Below, piece after piece: positions 36,574-48,169 of a stretch of 64,000 nt of DNA (the first letter of the stretch is position 1; every line of letters starts with the position of its first letter). The stretch is from Lingula anatina (lineage: Eukaryota > Brachiopoda > Lingulata > Lingulida > Lingulidae), in contig NW_019775411.1 in NCBI RefSeq assembly GCF_001039355.2, positions 272,703 to 336,702 on the forward strand. The letters run 5' to 3'. A program made the translations under genes and the position numbers. Under the pieces are notes generated by a model. The model did not search any database. It was not told the DNA's origin and was given only the letters and a program-made list of their open reading frames with translations.

Positions 36574-36844
36574 NNNNNNNNNNNNNNNNNNNNNNNNNNN
36601 NNNNNNNNNNNNNNNNNNNNNNNNNNNNNNNNNNNNNNNNNNNNNNNNNNNNNNNNNNNNNNNNNNNNNNNNNNNNNNNNNNNNNNNNNNNNNNNNNNNN
36701 NNNNNNNNNNNNNNNNNNNNNNNNNNNNNNNNNNNNNNNNNNNNNNNNNNNNNNNNNNNNNNNNNNNNNNNNNNNNNNNNNNNNNNNNNNNNNNNNNNNN
36801 NNNNNNNNNNNNNNNNNNNNNNNNNNNNNNNNNNNNNNNNNNNN
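36574..36844. other. Assembly gap of 271 Ns
   Basis: A run of N between an AT microsatellite edge (about 36562-36573) and the ankyrin-like scrap that starts at 36845. Unlike the single Ns elsewhere, this is a sized gap. Confidence 0.98.
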
Positions 36845-36942
36845 GGGCATATAAATCGTGTGTTAATGTGCTCCTCAAGGCAGGTACCGATATGAGCGTA
36901 TGTTCTGAATGGCCTCTAACTAATGCAATGGAAATGAACAAG
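36845..36942 (+). pseudogene. Possible single ankyrin-repeat fragment at the gap edge
   Basis: Directly after the N gap, one frame reads KSCVNVLLKAGTDMSVCSEW followed by LTNAMEMNK. This fits an ankyrin repeat (VxxLLxxGADxxxxxxxGxTPL, with PLA degraded). After about 30 codons the resemblance stops without a good donor. It could be an exon end of a gene hidden in the gap or a decayed copy. One repeat is weak evidence. Confidence 0.35.
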
Positions 36943-37179
36943 CTGTCTTTCACGACAACAAAAACCAATCCTTTTTTAAATATCTTTGGTTTTATTGAAA
37001 ACTTACAATTTCAAAAAACTTACAGTTGTTGCCAAAATTTGGTTTTATGCAGTAAAAACTATATTTTACATAGACAAATATTTAAAACCTTTAATTGTCA
37101 CCTATACACTGCCTGTGTTTTACTCTTCTTTATTGTGCGTTGGTTTACACTATGATACTTATACTGTAGATACATTATA

Positions 37180-40100
37180 ATATTTAACAAAGTGTTTTAA
37201 TTTATAACATTGCACATTTTTAGTATCGGCATTTTCGTGTCACTTTTTTACATTCATTTGAATAGTTTTTATTGAAATATAATGTAATTGTCATTATTTA
37301 TCAAATATATAATTTATCAAGATAAAACGCTAGATGTAGAAAGGCCATTTCTTATTGTGAAATTACATTTGAGAAGCCTCTTATTTTTATCAAAGTATGC
37401 CAAAGTTTAGTTACATCATTGAGTATGCAGAGTTAATGTAAATGTTTGTTATCCATTAGAAAGAACTGTAATCAAGTTTTAATTTCAGTTGTAAAAAAGA
37501 TTGAATAATTTCTTTCATGGCTTTAGCCTCAGTTAAATTGTGTTAAAGGTCTTTAGTAAATGTATTTTGATTGGCTTCAATATCCCTAAATATATGTATC
37601 ACTTCTGTCATACATGTATTTTCGTGCTTCATCTTGTGTATAGTACATGTACATATAAAGAGAATATAGTCTGTATTGTCATGAGAGTTTAGTCAGCCTT
37701 TTCACTAACTGTAACTAAGCATTTATAATCATATTATTTTAAAATTATGACTGTGAATTTAAAAATAATTTTAAAATAAAAATAATTTTAAAATAATTCT
37801 AAATTCAATTTTCCTGTTATCCTGTTCCTGTTAGCAGAATCCGTTCTCACTTACATTGCACTGCCGCCTACTGGTGATACTGTATACAAGTAGACCCACA
37901 CTGTTGCCTTCACTTTATTTCCCCATTTTGATGGGTTGAGGGTTATCTTTCCCTACCTCCTTTTTTCATCGGTAGCAGTTTTCCCCAATTATTTCCACTC
38001 CATATTCAATGGGTTGCAGACACTGAAACGGTTCGTTATCCTCCCCATTTTTGCAGGTATCAACGCCATTGACGGTAGTAACCTTACAAATACATGTATA
38101 TCACGCGTGTCAAATGATTTTATAGTCTATTTCCTCTCGAATAGGGGTTGTAGCTACCCACTATGTATAACATCCTCCCCAGTATTCCTTACCACACACT
38201 CAACCGTCAACACTCCCAATCTCGTCGGGAGTCTCCCAATTTGGGGACATTTCTCTCGATCTCTCGATTCAGACTAAAAAATCTCTCCATGTATCAGGCT
38301 GTTTGATCTACACAAAGTGTCTGCGATAAAATTTCAAATCAAGTATGGTTGCCGACTTGCACGAAATACTGCACTCCTATTTCACGTTTACATTTCGTTT
38401 ATGCACTAGGGTCTGTTCGTGCGACCACCTAGCATAAATATCAGAAAACATAAAACAGGAGTGCTAATGAGTGTAGATTTCGGTTAAAAAAAGAGTAGTT
38501 CAGATTACGGATTGCAGGACAGTACAATAATTCGATTTTTTTAATTCAAGAAAAAATGAGTATTACTTATATTTACTTACTTATATTACTTATAATTATG
38601 AGTTCACAAAGAACTCTACAATATTTAAAAAAATATCCCAGTTCTATAGAAAGTTAGGCCAACGACGTGAGTGTCACCTCTACCTGGCTTTCCTTTGTGG
38701 GGTCTTCCTCGGCTGCTAAACCAGAAAGTGACCTCCTGACCAAGAAAATGGCCTTTTCGCAACCATGCAAATAAAAAAAAAATCGTGCAACATTTGTTGT
38801 GAATACATGTACATGTATTTATTATATTTATTATACCAGCATAATGATTTGGATAATTATTATTTTATTCCCACCTCGGGAATTCCCATAATTCACATAA
38901 TTCCCACAATAATATCACATAATAAAATCGTTCTAATATAAGTAATAAAATCATTCTGAAATGTGTTCATGCTAAAATATAAAACAGAGAAGTAATAAAA
39001 ATGAATAAAATAAAAAAAAACTTTGGCTATAGGCCTATTTATATGAACCCTGCTATATTCAAACGCACCCGCATTATATCCTGGCCAGTTCATTAAAAAA
39101 TGTGATACTGTCTATTAGGCCTGAGGACGGAGTGTGAAAAGAACGGGTAGAGGATTAGACCTTACAAGGTCATAATAATATCTCACAGGCATTTGATTTC
39201 CATTTTGGCTTTTGTAGCCATAATAAATATAAGTACAATAAAATCTCGAATAATCAGTACTCTGTGTTTGTTTGCTTACTTTATGTGGAAGCCGGTTAAA
39301 ATAGCTTTCGGGGCATGAAACCAATTTGATTGCACTTTCAATACCATAGTAACAGCGATAAAGGTGATAATGTCATAGGTGATTATGCCATATTTCAATC
39401 ACATTTCTTAATGTATTATTTGCCATTGGCAATGAAAAGAATTTAGCCATTGGCAATTATAAAACATACAAAGGGTCTCCTTGAATTGAACTATTAAAAC
39501 GCAGCAGATTATTTGGTGTTAAATAAACCCAGTTGGTTTTAAGGGCAACGCAAGTTTGAGCATGCTTGGAGGTGAATTAACGGTGAGGTGAATTTCCAAA
39601 TTGAAATTAGGAGGGAGATTGTTGATTTAGACCAAAACTTATTTTACTCATTTTAAACTATTTAGCAAATGACTGTAAAATTCATGTTTTTCACTTGTTT
39701 CTGTGGAAAAATCAGTTGTTTTCTCCTTTTTTCAGCGAACAGTGTCTTGAGTGGCCTTCCTTCGAAAACAAAAATTCAGGATAAATTCAGGAAAAATTAA
39801 TTATATTGTTATCTCACTACGACCATCAAAGTAAAAACAAAACGCCCTTAAAATGTATTCTATAGTCATTTACCCAGCAGACTGCCAAAATAAAGGATGT
39901 AAAACTATTTTCTTTAATAAATTCAATATAATGAATTCAATATTTAAAACTAATTCGAGAAAAAATTTGAAAATTTCTGTTAGAATTTACCTGAACATAA
40001 CTTTCTTATGACATGTCTAATAAAGTACAGAAAAACGCCCTGAATCTTTACTATGCTGGCAGGGGTCAATTGAAGAAAAAAGAACCAAGATTTACAAAGA

Positions 40101-40450
40101 TATCATCATTATAATACTAAAGGATTAATAAGCAACATGTAATTACAATTAATGCAAAGTCACCTCGAAGCCTGTTCTATATACTGGACAGATCGAAAGG
40201 CTACTGTGCAGCTCAAATTAAATGAACGATTCAAACTTTGGGAAGGACCCCTCCAAGCAGTCACCTGATTTTTGCTCTTCATCCGCTGACAAAGAGTTCT
40301 GTCTTTCCCAGTTAAAACGTAACTCATGTTCATTCTTTAACTTAATTCAAGGCAAAAGCATCGAATACAAATAAACCGGACGCACTTGCAATGCCATCGC
40401 TACAGGGCCAACTAACATATTGTGAACGGTATTTGTTTTCTATATCACTC
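37180..40450. other. Intergenic DNA between the two DUF1647-like genes, nothing recognised
   Basis: AT-rich sequence with a palindromic ATTTTAAAATAA cluster near 37735-37800. No frame longer than about 113 codons and no family resemblance. Confidence 0.6.
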
Positions 40451-40572
40451 CGCCAGGTAGCGTGCCTGTGGCTTAACGTTGTTAAAGCAATATCTTATAT
40501 AATAATAGGTCCCACAGTAACAGACCAGCGTCGTCGCTTGGACCGATAGGATAACCGGGAACAGCCAGAATA
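40451..40572 (+). promoter_or_regulatory. Conserved leader upstream of DUF1647-like gene 2
   Basis: The stretch before the ATG shares CCAGGTARCGTGC (40453) and an AGACCAGCGT-like word with the modules at 31741 and 33301. Conservation of non-coding sequence across three copies suggests 5' UTR or promoter, or simply recent duplication. Confidence 0.45.
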
Positions 40573-43500
40573 ATGAAGCGATACGTTATAATACCAACAA
40601 CAACGGTTCTTATTCTTCTGACGGCTTTTGGATACTTATCCCTTTATAAAGCAGACGATTTAAGGTCACCTCTGGGTAAGTACATAAAAGAATCCCAAGA
40701 CGTGACGGAAATACTACACATCAAAACACCAACTCTAGCTCTTCATTACACAGCAAATGTCTCTCGTTACCGTGGGTTTCAAAATCCTAGTACTGGCGGT
40801 CTCTCTCTGCTGCCACTGTAACAGTCTCTCGTTACCTTGGGTTTCAAAATCCTGGTACTGGCGGTCTCTCTCTGCTGCCACCGAACAGTCCCTCGTTACC
40901 TTGGGTTTCAAAATCCTGGTACTGGCGATCTCTCTCTGCTGCCACTGTAACAGTCTCTCGTCACCCCTGGTTTCAAAGCCCTGATACTGGCGGTCACTCT
41001 CTGCTGCCACTGTAGCAGTCCCTCGTTACCTTGGGTTTCAAAGTCCTAGTACTGGCGGTCTCTCTCTGCTGCCACTGTAACAGTCTCTCGTTATCCCTGG
41101 TTTCAAAATGTTGGTACTGTTGGTGACTTTATTCAAATTTGGGGCCTTAACAATATTTGGTAGTCCAAGATCCAGTAAATTTTTTGCGTGTTTCCTTATA
41201 AAACCGCTTTAAACATCTTGGCCGGATTTCATCAACGCTGGATAGAAGTATCCACAGCATAACACTGTTATCATGTGGACTGTTGTCCTGAGAACAGCAG
41301 GCATTTTCAACCACTGGAAAACAATATCAGAGTCAAAGAAGTATGCAGTGTTTGTGAAACTTTGTTTTATTGAGTCCATATGAAAATAATTTTGGATAGT
41401 GAGATTTGGAGTTAGATTTGGATTCATAAGATAGCACTATCCAGTGGTGATGAAACTGGGCCCTTATTTGCTCTTTTAAATATATTTTTCATGCTGCAAG
41501 TAGTGCTGAGGATAATTGCAATCGCTTGGAGAACGGATTTTTGATCCACTCGTACAAATATGCAACGAAAGAAAAGATCACAGTGCTACAGGTTTTCCGT
41601 GGCGTTATTTTTTTATTTGTCGCCCGAATTTAGCAATGCAGTTTCCATGCTACATACAAGCTGTGTTATTATCAAATCAATACTCAACGAAAACTAACAA
41701 GCAATCGAAACTTTCATATGGTCTGTGGGCAAATGAAATCCCTGCAACGCCATTGCAAATAAAGAACGTTTGTCGTGAAAACTCCGCCCTCCTGTATATT
41801 ATTTGGTACATGGCCACTCAGTAAAAAAAAAAAAGTGCCTCGTCTGTACTGAAATGTTCTTCACACAATCGGTAGCGACGTATTTTTCTCACGACAAAGC
41901 ACGTCACCAGGTACTCGCTAGTGATCCAAGTCGAACCTGTATATATATATATATAAAAGAGAACATAGGTAAAATATTCACGTTCGCCTTGGTTTATGGG
42001 GAGCCACTTATAAAATCCATCAATGTTGTGTTTTGTTATGTTTATTATATATTGAAAAAAAACTAATTAAAAAAGGTACCAAATGTTATTAAATTACACA
42101 TTTGTTTAAAATTACATTTCTGAGCGTAAACCTGATTAAAACTGTACTTTTATTTATTCATTTAAAATATTCAAAAGTGGATTTATGTTGATTAACTGGG
42201 AAAAGTCATCAAGTAGGGCACTACAAGGCGAGTAATAATATTGCGTGTTTGAGCAATCATGTTTATATTGAATACCACATAAGCTTTCGAGACGAATCTT
42301 ATAAGCACTAGAGGCGATATCGTGTTTCATATTAGGCGAAATGTCATCGAATGTTAGTGAATAGTTTTTGAGAAGATGAAATTCAAAAATTTGGGACGAT
42401 TTTCATCCTTCTGATATATAGGCCGGTACATGTTGTACCCTGTACACGTACCTAAACGACCAGAATCATGTCAAGTGTCGAAGGTGTTGTACACATAGTT
42501 AGTTGAAGATTCATGTCAACTCGCTGTATAGATCTCTAAGGAAAAATAAGTATTATTACTGATGCATCTCTGAAGATCTACTTAACAGATGTCATATATA
42601 ATCCAAGTTTTCCGCATCTAGGCCTTCTTCGGGGATAATCTAAAGGCCGAAAGCTTGGATTATATATATATATATAACATCTGTTAGGTAGATCTTCAGA
42701 GTTGCATAATAATACACACACATGTAGCTAGTGAAATGGACGTTGATATTTTATATGTAGATGATTGATGACACAGAATGCAAATAAGTGACTTATCAAC
42801 GACACATAAAACAAAGCAGGAAAAATAACAAGACTATCAATCTTGATATAGATGCATTTATCAAACATCCATTTATCACGATGTCATTAAGATTTATGTG
42901 CGTCCAAAACTCACCACTCTTAATTTGATGGGATCTAGGATAGAAATGATTTAAAAAGGTCTTTTTTTATTGCGTTATGCAGTGCGTACATGTAGTTGTG
43001 TTGAGCTGTGGCCACTGACGCACTGTATGGTCATACTATGTCACTGCAATATTGAATACCGTTACGAGCAAACATGTATATTTAATCTGGTAACACAATT
43101 GAAAAGTAATGCATTCGTCTCCAACAAAGCGTAAAACACACATAGAACTGCCAATATGAGTTTGGTCTCAAAATCTTTTCATCAAAGCTTAACATTGTAT
43201 ATCTGCGTCGCTTGATTTGTACAATCCATTGACTGTTTACTTTGCCGAATGATCAAATAGAAATGTACAGGTATATTAGTTGCCCACTTCAAGTTCCATT
43301 CACACACATCTGCAATGGACGCGTTGCAGTAGGCGAGATACAGTCCCCGAAGAAGTTGACCTGGCCCGCAATTTCTAAAGGGAGTTCTTTTTCTGAAAAA
43401 AATGGACCTTTTGTCATGAAACCGTTACGAGCAAACATGTATATTTAATCTGGTAACACAATTGAAAAGTAATGCATTCGTCTCCAACAAAGCGTAAAAC

Positions 43501-46500
43501 ACACATAGAACTGCCAATATGAGTTTGGTCTCAAAATCTTTTCATCAAAGCTTAACATTGTATATCTGCGTCGCTTGATTTGTACAATCCATTGACTGTT
43601 TACTTTGCCGAATGATCAAATAGAAATCTATATTAGTTGCCCACTTCAAGTTCCATTCACACACATCTGCAATGGACGCGTTGCAGTAGGCGAGATACAG
43701 TCCCCGAAGAAGTTGACCTGGCCCGGCAATTTCTAAAGGGAGTTCTTTTTCTGAAAAAAATAGACCTTTTGTCATGAAACCTTCATGCACCTAGATAATA
43801 TTTTACTAAGAGGGGACCTTTTTTCCGGCAAAAAGGGACCCCCCCTTCAAATAATCCTGGATCCGCCCCTGATAACGCCTTTGGCTATTAAGCACCCCGG
43901 TGTGAATTCGATTCCCACACACTTCCGTTTTCTTCTTTTATTTTTTAAATTTTATTACTATTATTATAAATATATATTTACATTCAAGAATATTTGTCAT
44001 TTTGCGTGTATTACAAAGTGAATATACGTAGATCCAAGAATAAAATGAATAAATTAATTATGTACTTACCGGTACCTAAGTCAATTGAACGGCGCCACTA
44101 TAAGTTTCGTGTCGCAATTAAGAATTAGCTGCTTTGTAATTCTCCTTAATAATGTTATTAAGTCATTTTATATAACAAGACAGCATTCAGCATTTTTATA
44201 GCATTTTACAGCAGTTTTATAGATGTAATCTTTCTTTAACTATAAAGATTTTCTAGCGAACAAATCGGGATATTTTTGTTGCTAATGGAGGAGTTACAAA
44301 ATGTATTTTGCTCTCACAAATACCAAGACGTTCACTTTGTTGGAAATATTAAACTAATTTGAAATGCCTGTTCGGGTGTTCGACCCACCTCTGTCAACAA
44401 ACGTTCAAATACTTCCACTTTAATTGCTTTTTTTCATTAAAGTGATATATAATCTAAACAAATAACGACTTTTCTGGCGTTACAGACAATTTTCCAGTAC
44501 CAAACTGCTTATATAAGGCAGTGCCCATCCTTGAAGACGCCGTGGACACATCATACACTCAGTATACAGTATTTACAGATCATCCCAAATACTCTCTCAA
44601 AACCATAAAATTTGACCCCTGGTGACCTGTTGATCTACTGAGTATTTCATGACGCTGGACATAGATTGATCGGGATCTATATGAGGTATCGAAGCTAGTT
44701 ACCAACCGTTGTTTTTAATTCTCAAATTATTAGCCACCATGGACATTTTTGCGCATTAATTATATATTATTGTACACAGGCAAAGCCATCTTGTTTATTG
44801 TGCAGTGCCAGAACGATATCAGTATATTATATACATGTCTGTGCGTGCACAAGGAGGTGTTCCTCCTATACTCTCTGCCAGAAACTAACTGGTTGGCGGC
44901 GCCATTTTTGTGCTAGCCGAACAACATAGAAATGTGCAAGCCAGATTAATATCGGTGAGCATACAGTGGAGACATTCTAATGATTCTCTCTGTGGCCCTG
45001 TTGGAGGGCAGTCGCAGTGTGTGAAAGATAACGCAGGTTAATTCCAGATAGGAATGGGCACCAAACATTGCCGTCTCGGGGTCAACTCACCATAGCAGCT
45101 GAATGCACAGATATCAGCATTTACTGAGTGCTACATGTATTACTAGATCGATTCGTCTCAAGCACGCCAGCATTACGATTATTATCCTGAGTTTTAAGTT
45201 CTTGTTGCGGTTTGGCAGCCTGCTTCGAATTGTGTAGTAGGCCCCAAGGAAGATTAAGAAATACTTAATTATAAATATAAAATATATTAATAAACTTAAT
45301 TAATAAATTAATGGTGGTATTCATCGGACTCTAAATATGCTGAACAGGACGGATTCAGGATTTTGCTCATAAGCACACATGTGATCAGGTCAAAGTTTAA
45401 CATTGTAATGTCGGTATCACCATATCTGAAACTCTCTGTTGTTAATCGGCCTCTTTTGTATGCACAAGCTAATAGAGCAGCCGTGCAACTTCAGATTTCG
45501 CGGGATTTAGAAAAACGTTCATAACTAAGCATATTATTATTGAAGATTAAAAGTTGACTGGACCAAAAGCCACTGAAAATATTACAAACACTGTGACGTA
45601 CAATGGTTTAAAAAGCTTAGAGGCCTGTATAAATTATATAGAATAGAGTGCTTCAAACAACTGTTTGGCGTGTATATGTAAGTCTTGCATCGTTATGGAA
45701 TAAAAAAAGAGACGTGGGAGCTTCTATTCAGAAAACTCACACACGCAACCCATCAAGTCTTATTATTAATGTCCCCATAGTAAAAAATCTAAAGATTTCG
45801 TGAACTTTACACGTTGGTATTTTTTACTCTTCCACATCTCACCAAGCCACTGTATAATATTACACAGGTATTGATTTTGATGATGCTCCGGGTCAAATTC
45901 ATCGTCCGTTAATACAATATTGACTGAATATGCAGGTGGCTAGATGTCCCTGTATGATTTATCCGGAGGGAACCATGCCATCTGGTGACAGAAATAAAAA
46001 CTACCACTATATGCATGCTAAAAACTGACAAACCAGAAAACGAAAATACGGAAACCTACATAAACTCCAGTTCCCTTTATAAAAATACTTCATCCTCGTC
46101 ACACGTTGGAGTGATCATAACTATGGCCGAAGGCTTTTTGGAAAGGGTGAACATTGTTTTTAAAACCTTTTTTTAGAATACTTTAAAATAAAAGGACATT
46201 AAATAAAGTGCTCAATAATAGAAATCAGTTCTTTTAAAGAAGACTTTTGTTGACAAATAAAAAAGAAAAGAAAAGAAAAACGAAAAAAGAAAGAAAAAAA
46301 AAAACGAATCTCGATACAGCCAAATGAATCAAATGATTTTAGAAACAAATATTATAGCGACCTGGAGCTTTCAAACATTTTTTCACCGACTGCCTTTTCA
46401 TACAATCTCATAAGTATTTATACTCTATTTCTCCGTACTGATCATGCATTTACTTGTTTTCTTTCCATTGTCTTTGCGTGATTACAAGGAATTTTCCATT

Positions 46501-47898
46501 CTCATGATGCAAACCACCATTCAACAATTCTTTATTAGGTAATTTCTAAGGGACTTGTTTTCAATTAAAAATATTATTTGAATTACTCATTCTTGGACCT
46601 TATCCATCCTTAGTTTGCATGTGTATTACACATGTCCGAAACTTGAAAATCTGTTGAGAAATTAACCAAACAAATCGAACTACATATGACTTTGACACGT
46701 TCCATCTTTCCTTACCACGAAGACAATTTCTACACTTGTTGACTCTTAAAGAAATTTATCTTACACTCACTTACTCCCTATCCTTTTGATTTCGTTTTAA
46801 TCATTAGCTGTAATTAGTGAAGTGTAAGTCATTTGCTTTACAACACAAACATTTTGCTTACAGTCTTTACAAAGATTCAATCAAATGAATCATTTAGACC
46901 GATATACATTCTGTCTTGGCGCACTATGAAGACGAAGACAACCATATAGAGGCCAATATATTCTAGAGACACCATGCGCAAACTCACCCATTCAATTTAA
47001 CGTCGATTCCTACGACTGTTAAAATAAAATAAACTATTATAGTATATTATAATTGTTAGATTGATATGAAAATATCTACACATGTTCAAATTCAAGGACT
47101 TAATTTTAATTAAAATTGGTGAAATTATTTGATTTCCTTGATCTACTTTCAGATAGGCCACGTCCAGGCCAGAAATTAAGCTTCACACTCATTACCGGGT
47201 CAAATTCACCATTTTTCTTTCCTGGATTAAAGAATTTGGTTGGAAGTGTCCATAAGTGGTCACCTGACCGGGATATAGTGGTTTGGGACCTAGGCCTGAG
47301 TCCGGAGCAGGTGGCCGAGGTGAAGACGTGGTGCAGAGTAACATATAGAAAATTCGATTTCGACAAATATCCGCCACATCTTCGTAATTTACACACGTAC
47401 GCTTGGAAACCAGTGATTGTCAAGGAGATGGTGGATACATATGAGAGGGTGCTATGGATAGACGCAGGAAGCCATATAAATGACAGCATGAGTACGATGG
47501 ACCAATTAATGTGGGAAGACGGATACATACTTATTCAAGGGCAAGATGCTGATACGACACTTTTCTTGCATGAAAAAATGTGCCTTCATTTGGGCTTGAA
47601 AAAAACAAGCTTTAAGAATAAGCCGTCTTTTGCAGGTGGGTTTAATGGGTGGTCAAATCGACCTTATCTTTACCAAAAACTGCTCATTCCATGGTTTACA
47701 TGTGCCCTCACGCAAAGGTGCATCGCTCCAGAGGGCGCTAGCTTAGCTAACCATCGCTTCGACCAATCAGCATTAACTGTCATAAGTTACTCTTCTGGTT
47801 TGGACTTAAAGCCTCACACAGAACTTAACCGAATTGAAAAGGAATCGAGAAATGGTAATAAAATGTACTTGGACCGTGTAAGGAAAAAGCCATGTTGA
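40573..47898 (+). CDS. DUF1647-like type II membrane protein (gene 2), intact catalytic-type domain
   Basis: Exon 1 (40573-40675) starts at ATG and encodes an anchor, YVIIPTTTVLILLTAFGYLS, ending in phase 1. The main exon 47153-47898 starts with two split-codon bases, as in gene 1, and reads without interruption for 247 codons to TGA. It contains FFFPGLKNLVGSVHKWSP, IVVWDLGLSPEQV, HTYAWKP, RVLWIDAGSHIND, GYILIQGQDADTTLFLHEKM, KPSFAGGFNGW and NHRFDQSAL. The family is DUF1647, with a GT8-like look; YAWKP, W-I-D and the H-R-F-D-Q motif are probably the nucleotide-sugar and metal site. One possible stem exon is 44486-44621. Its end phase does not fit the main exon, so another exon must lie between or this one is wrong. 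That exons 1 and 3 belong together is inferred from gene 1. Confidence 0.8.
40759..41125. repeat. 65-bp tandem repeat, five units plus a partial
   Basis: Units start at 40759, 40824, 40888, 40953, 41018 and 41083, each beginning GTCTCTCGTTACC or a variant. They lie in the first intron of gene 2. The first unit begins inside sequence homologous to the downstream part of the other modules, so the array grew from the duplicated module itself. Both strands are open over the array, but this is a by-product of the repeat. Confidence 0.9.
42563..42707. repeat. Inverted repeat with arms of about 45-50 bases
   Basis: The arm TCTGAAGATCTACTTAACAG (within 42563-42606) pairs with 42653-42707, which carries TGTTAGGTAGATCTTCAGA. 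A shorter inverted pair (AGGCC...GGCCG) lies in the loop. Foldback or MITE remnant. Confidence 0.65.
43058..43783. repeat. Tandem duplication of 363 bp
   Basis: Bases from ACCGTTACGAGC at 43058 are repeated from 43421 with only small differences. The second copy ends near 43783, beside a GGCGGATCC-type element end. No coding function is apparent. Confidence 0.9.
43802..43864. mobile_element. Right end of a GGCGGATCC-type small transposon
   Basis: CCTGGATCCGCCCCTG at about 43848-43863 is the same terminal sequence seen at 32530 and, in opposite orientation, at 54018. The partner end was not found nearby; the element may begin near the 363-bp repeat. Confidence 0.45.
44486..44621 (+). CDS. Candidate stem exon of DUF1647-like gene 2
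   Basis: After a good acceptor (CTGGCGTTACAG) the frame that continues from exon 1 gives Asp-Asn, the same join residues as gene 1 exon 2, then 44 open codons (including YTVFTDHPKYSLKTIKF) up to a possible donor GTGACC. It ends in phase 2, which does not match the main exon. It could be chance. Confidence 0.35.
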
Positions 47899-47937
47899 CC
47901 ACCGAACATCACAAACATTAAGTGCCTAGTTATGTAA

Positions 47938-48162
47938 GGGTGCTTTCCCAGAGATTTAGATCGATCTAAAGATTAAGTTTTAGATCGACCTAACTCCCTG
48001 GGGGTTCAGGCTAAATTGCAGTCAGCCGAGCGGACACCATAGTTAATTACCCCCTTACAGCTTTTAGTAGGCGGGACGGACATTTAAGCCGGATTATCTG
48101 ACAGTAATCTAGTGAGACTCCCCACGGGGATAGATCGATCTAAAATCTATGGGAATGCACCC
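47938..48162. mobile_element. MITE with TAA duplication, 225 bp
   Basis: It starts GGGTGCTTTCCC and ends GGGAATGCACCC, an inverted pair flanked by TAA (47935-47937 and 48163-48165). Most of its interior matches the 16340 element (CTAACTCCCTGGGGGTTCA, TTAATTACCCCCTTACAGCT). It sits 40 bases after the stop codon of gene 2, so it may lie in its 3' UTR. Confidence 0.85.
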
Positions 48163-48169
48163 TAAGTTT

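Noticed and set aside
36466-37155. 229-codon frame over the N gap
   Set aside because: Most of it is unknown sequence; only the ankyrin-like scrap after the gap was kept, at low confidence.
40735-41010. Repeated peptide-like frames on both strands over the tandem array
   Set aside because: An open frame on both strands is a result of the 65-bp repeat, whose unit is not a multiple of three; it is intronic.
43865-43922. tRNA-like segment (TTCGATTCCCAC box B-like)
   Set aside because: The T-arm stem pairs at only three of five positions and no acceptor stem or D-arm fits; at most a tRNA-derived SINE scrap.
45985-46176. Possible stem exon for DUF1647-like gene 2
   Set aside because: The frame after an AG at about 46036 is open, but the only nearby donor leaves phase 0, which cannot join the main exon; the sequence has no resemblance to gene 1 exon 2.
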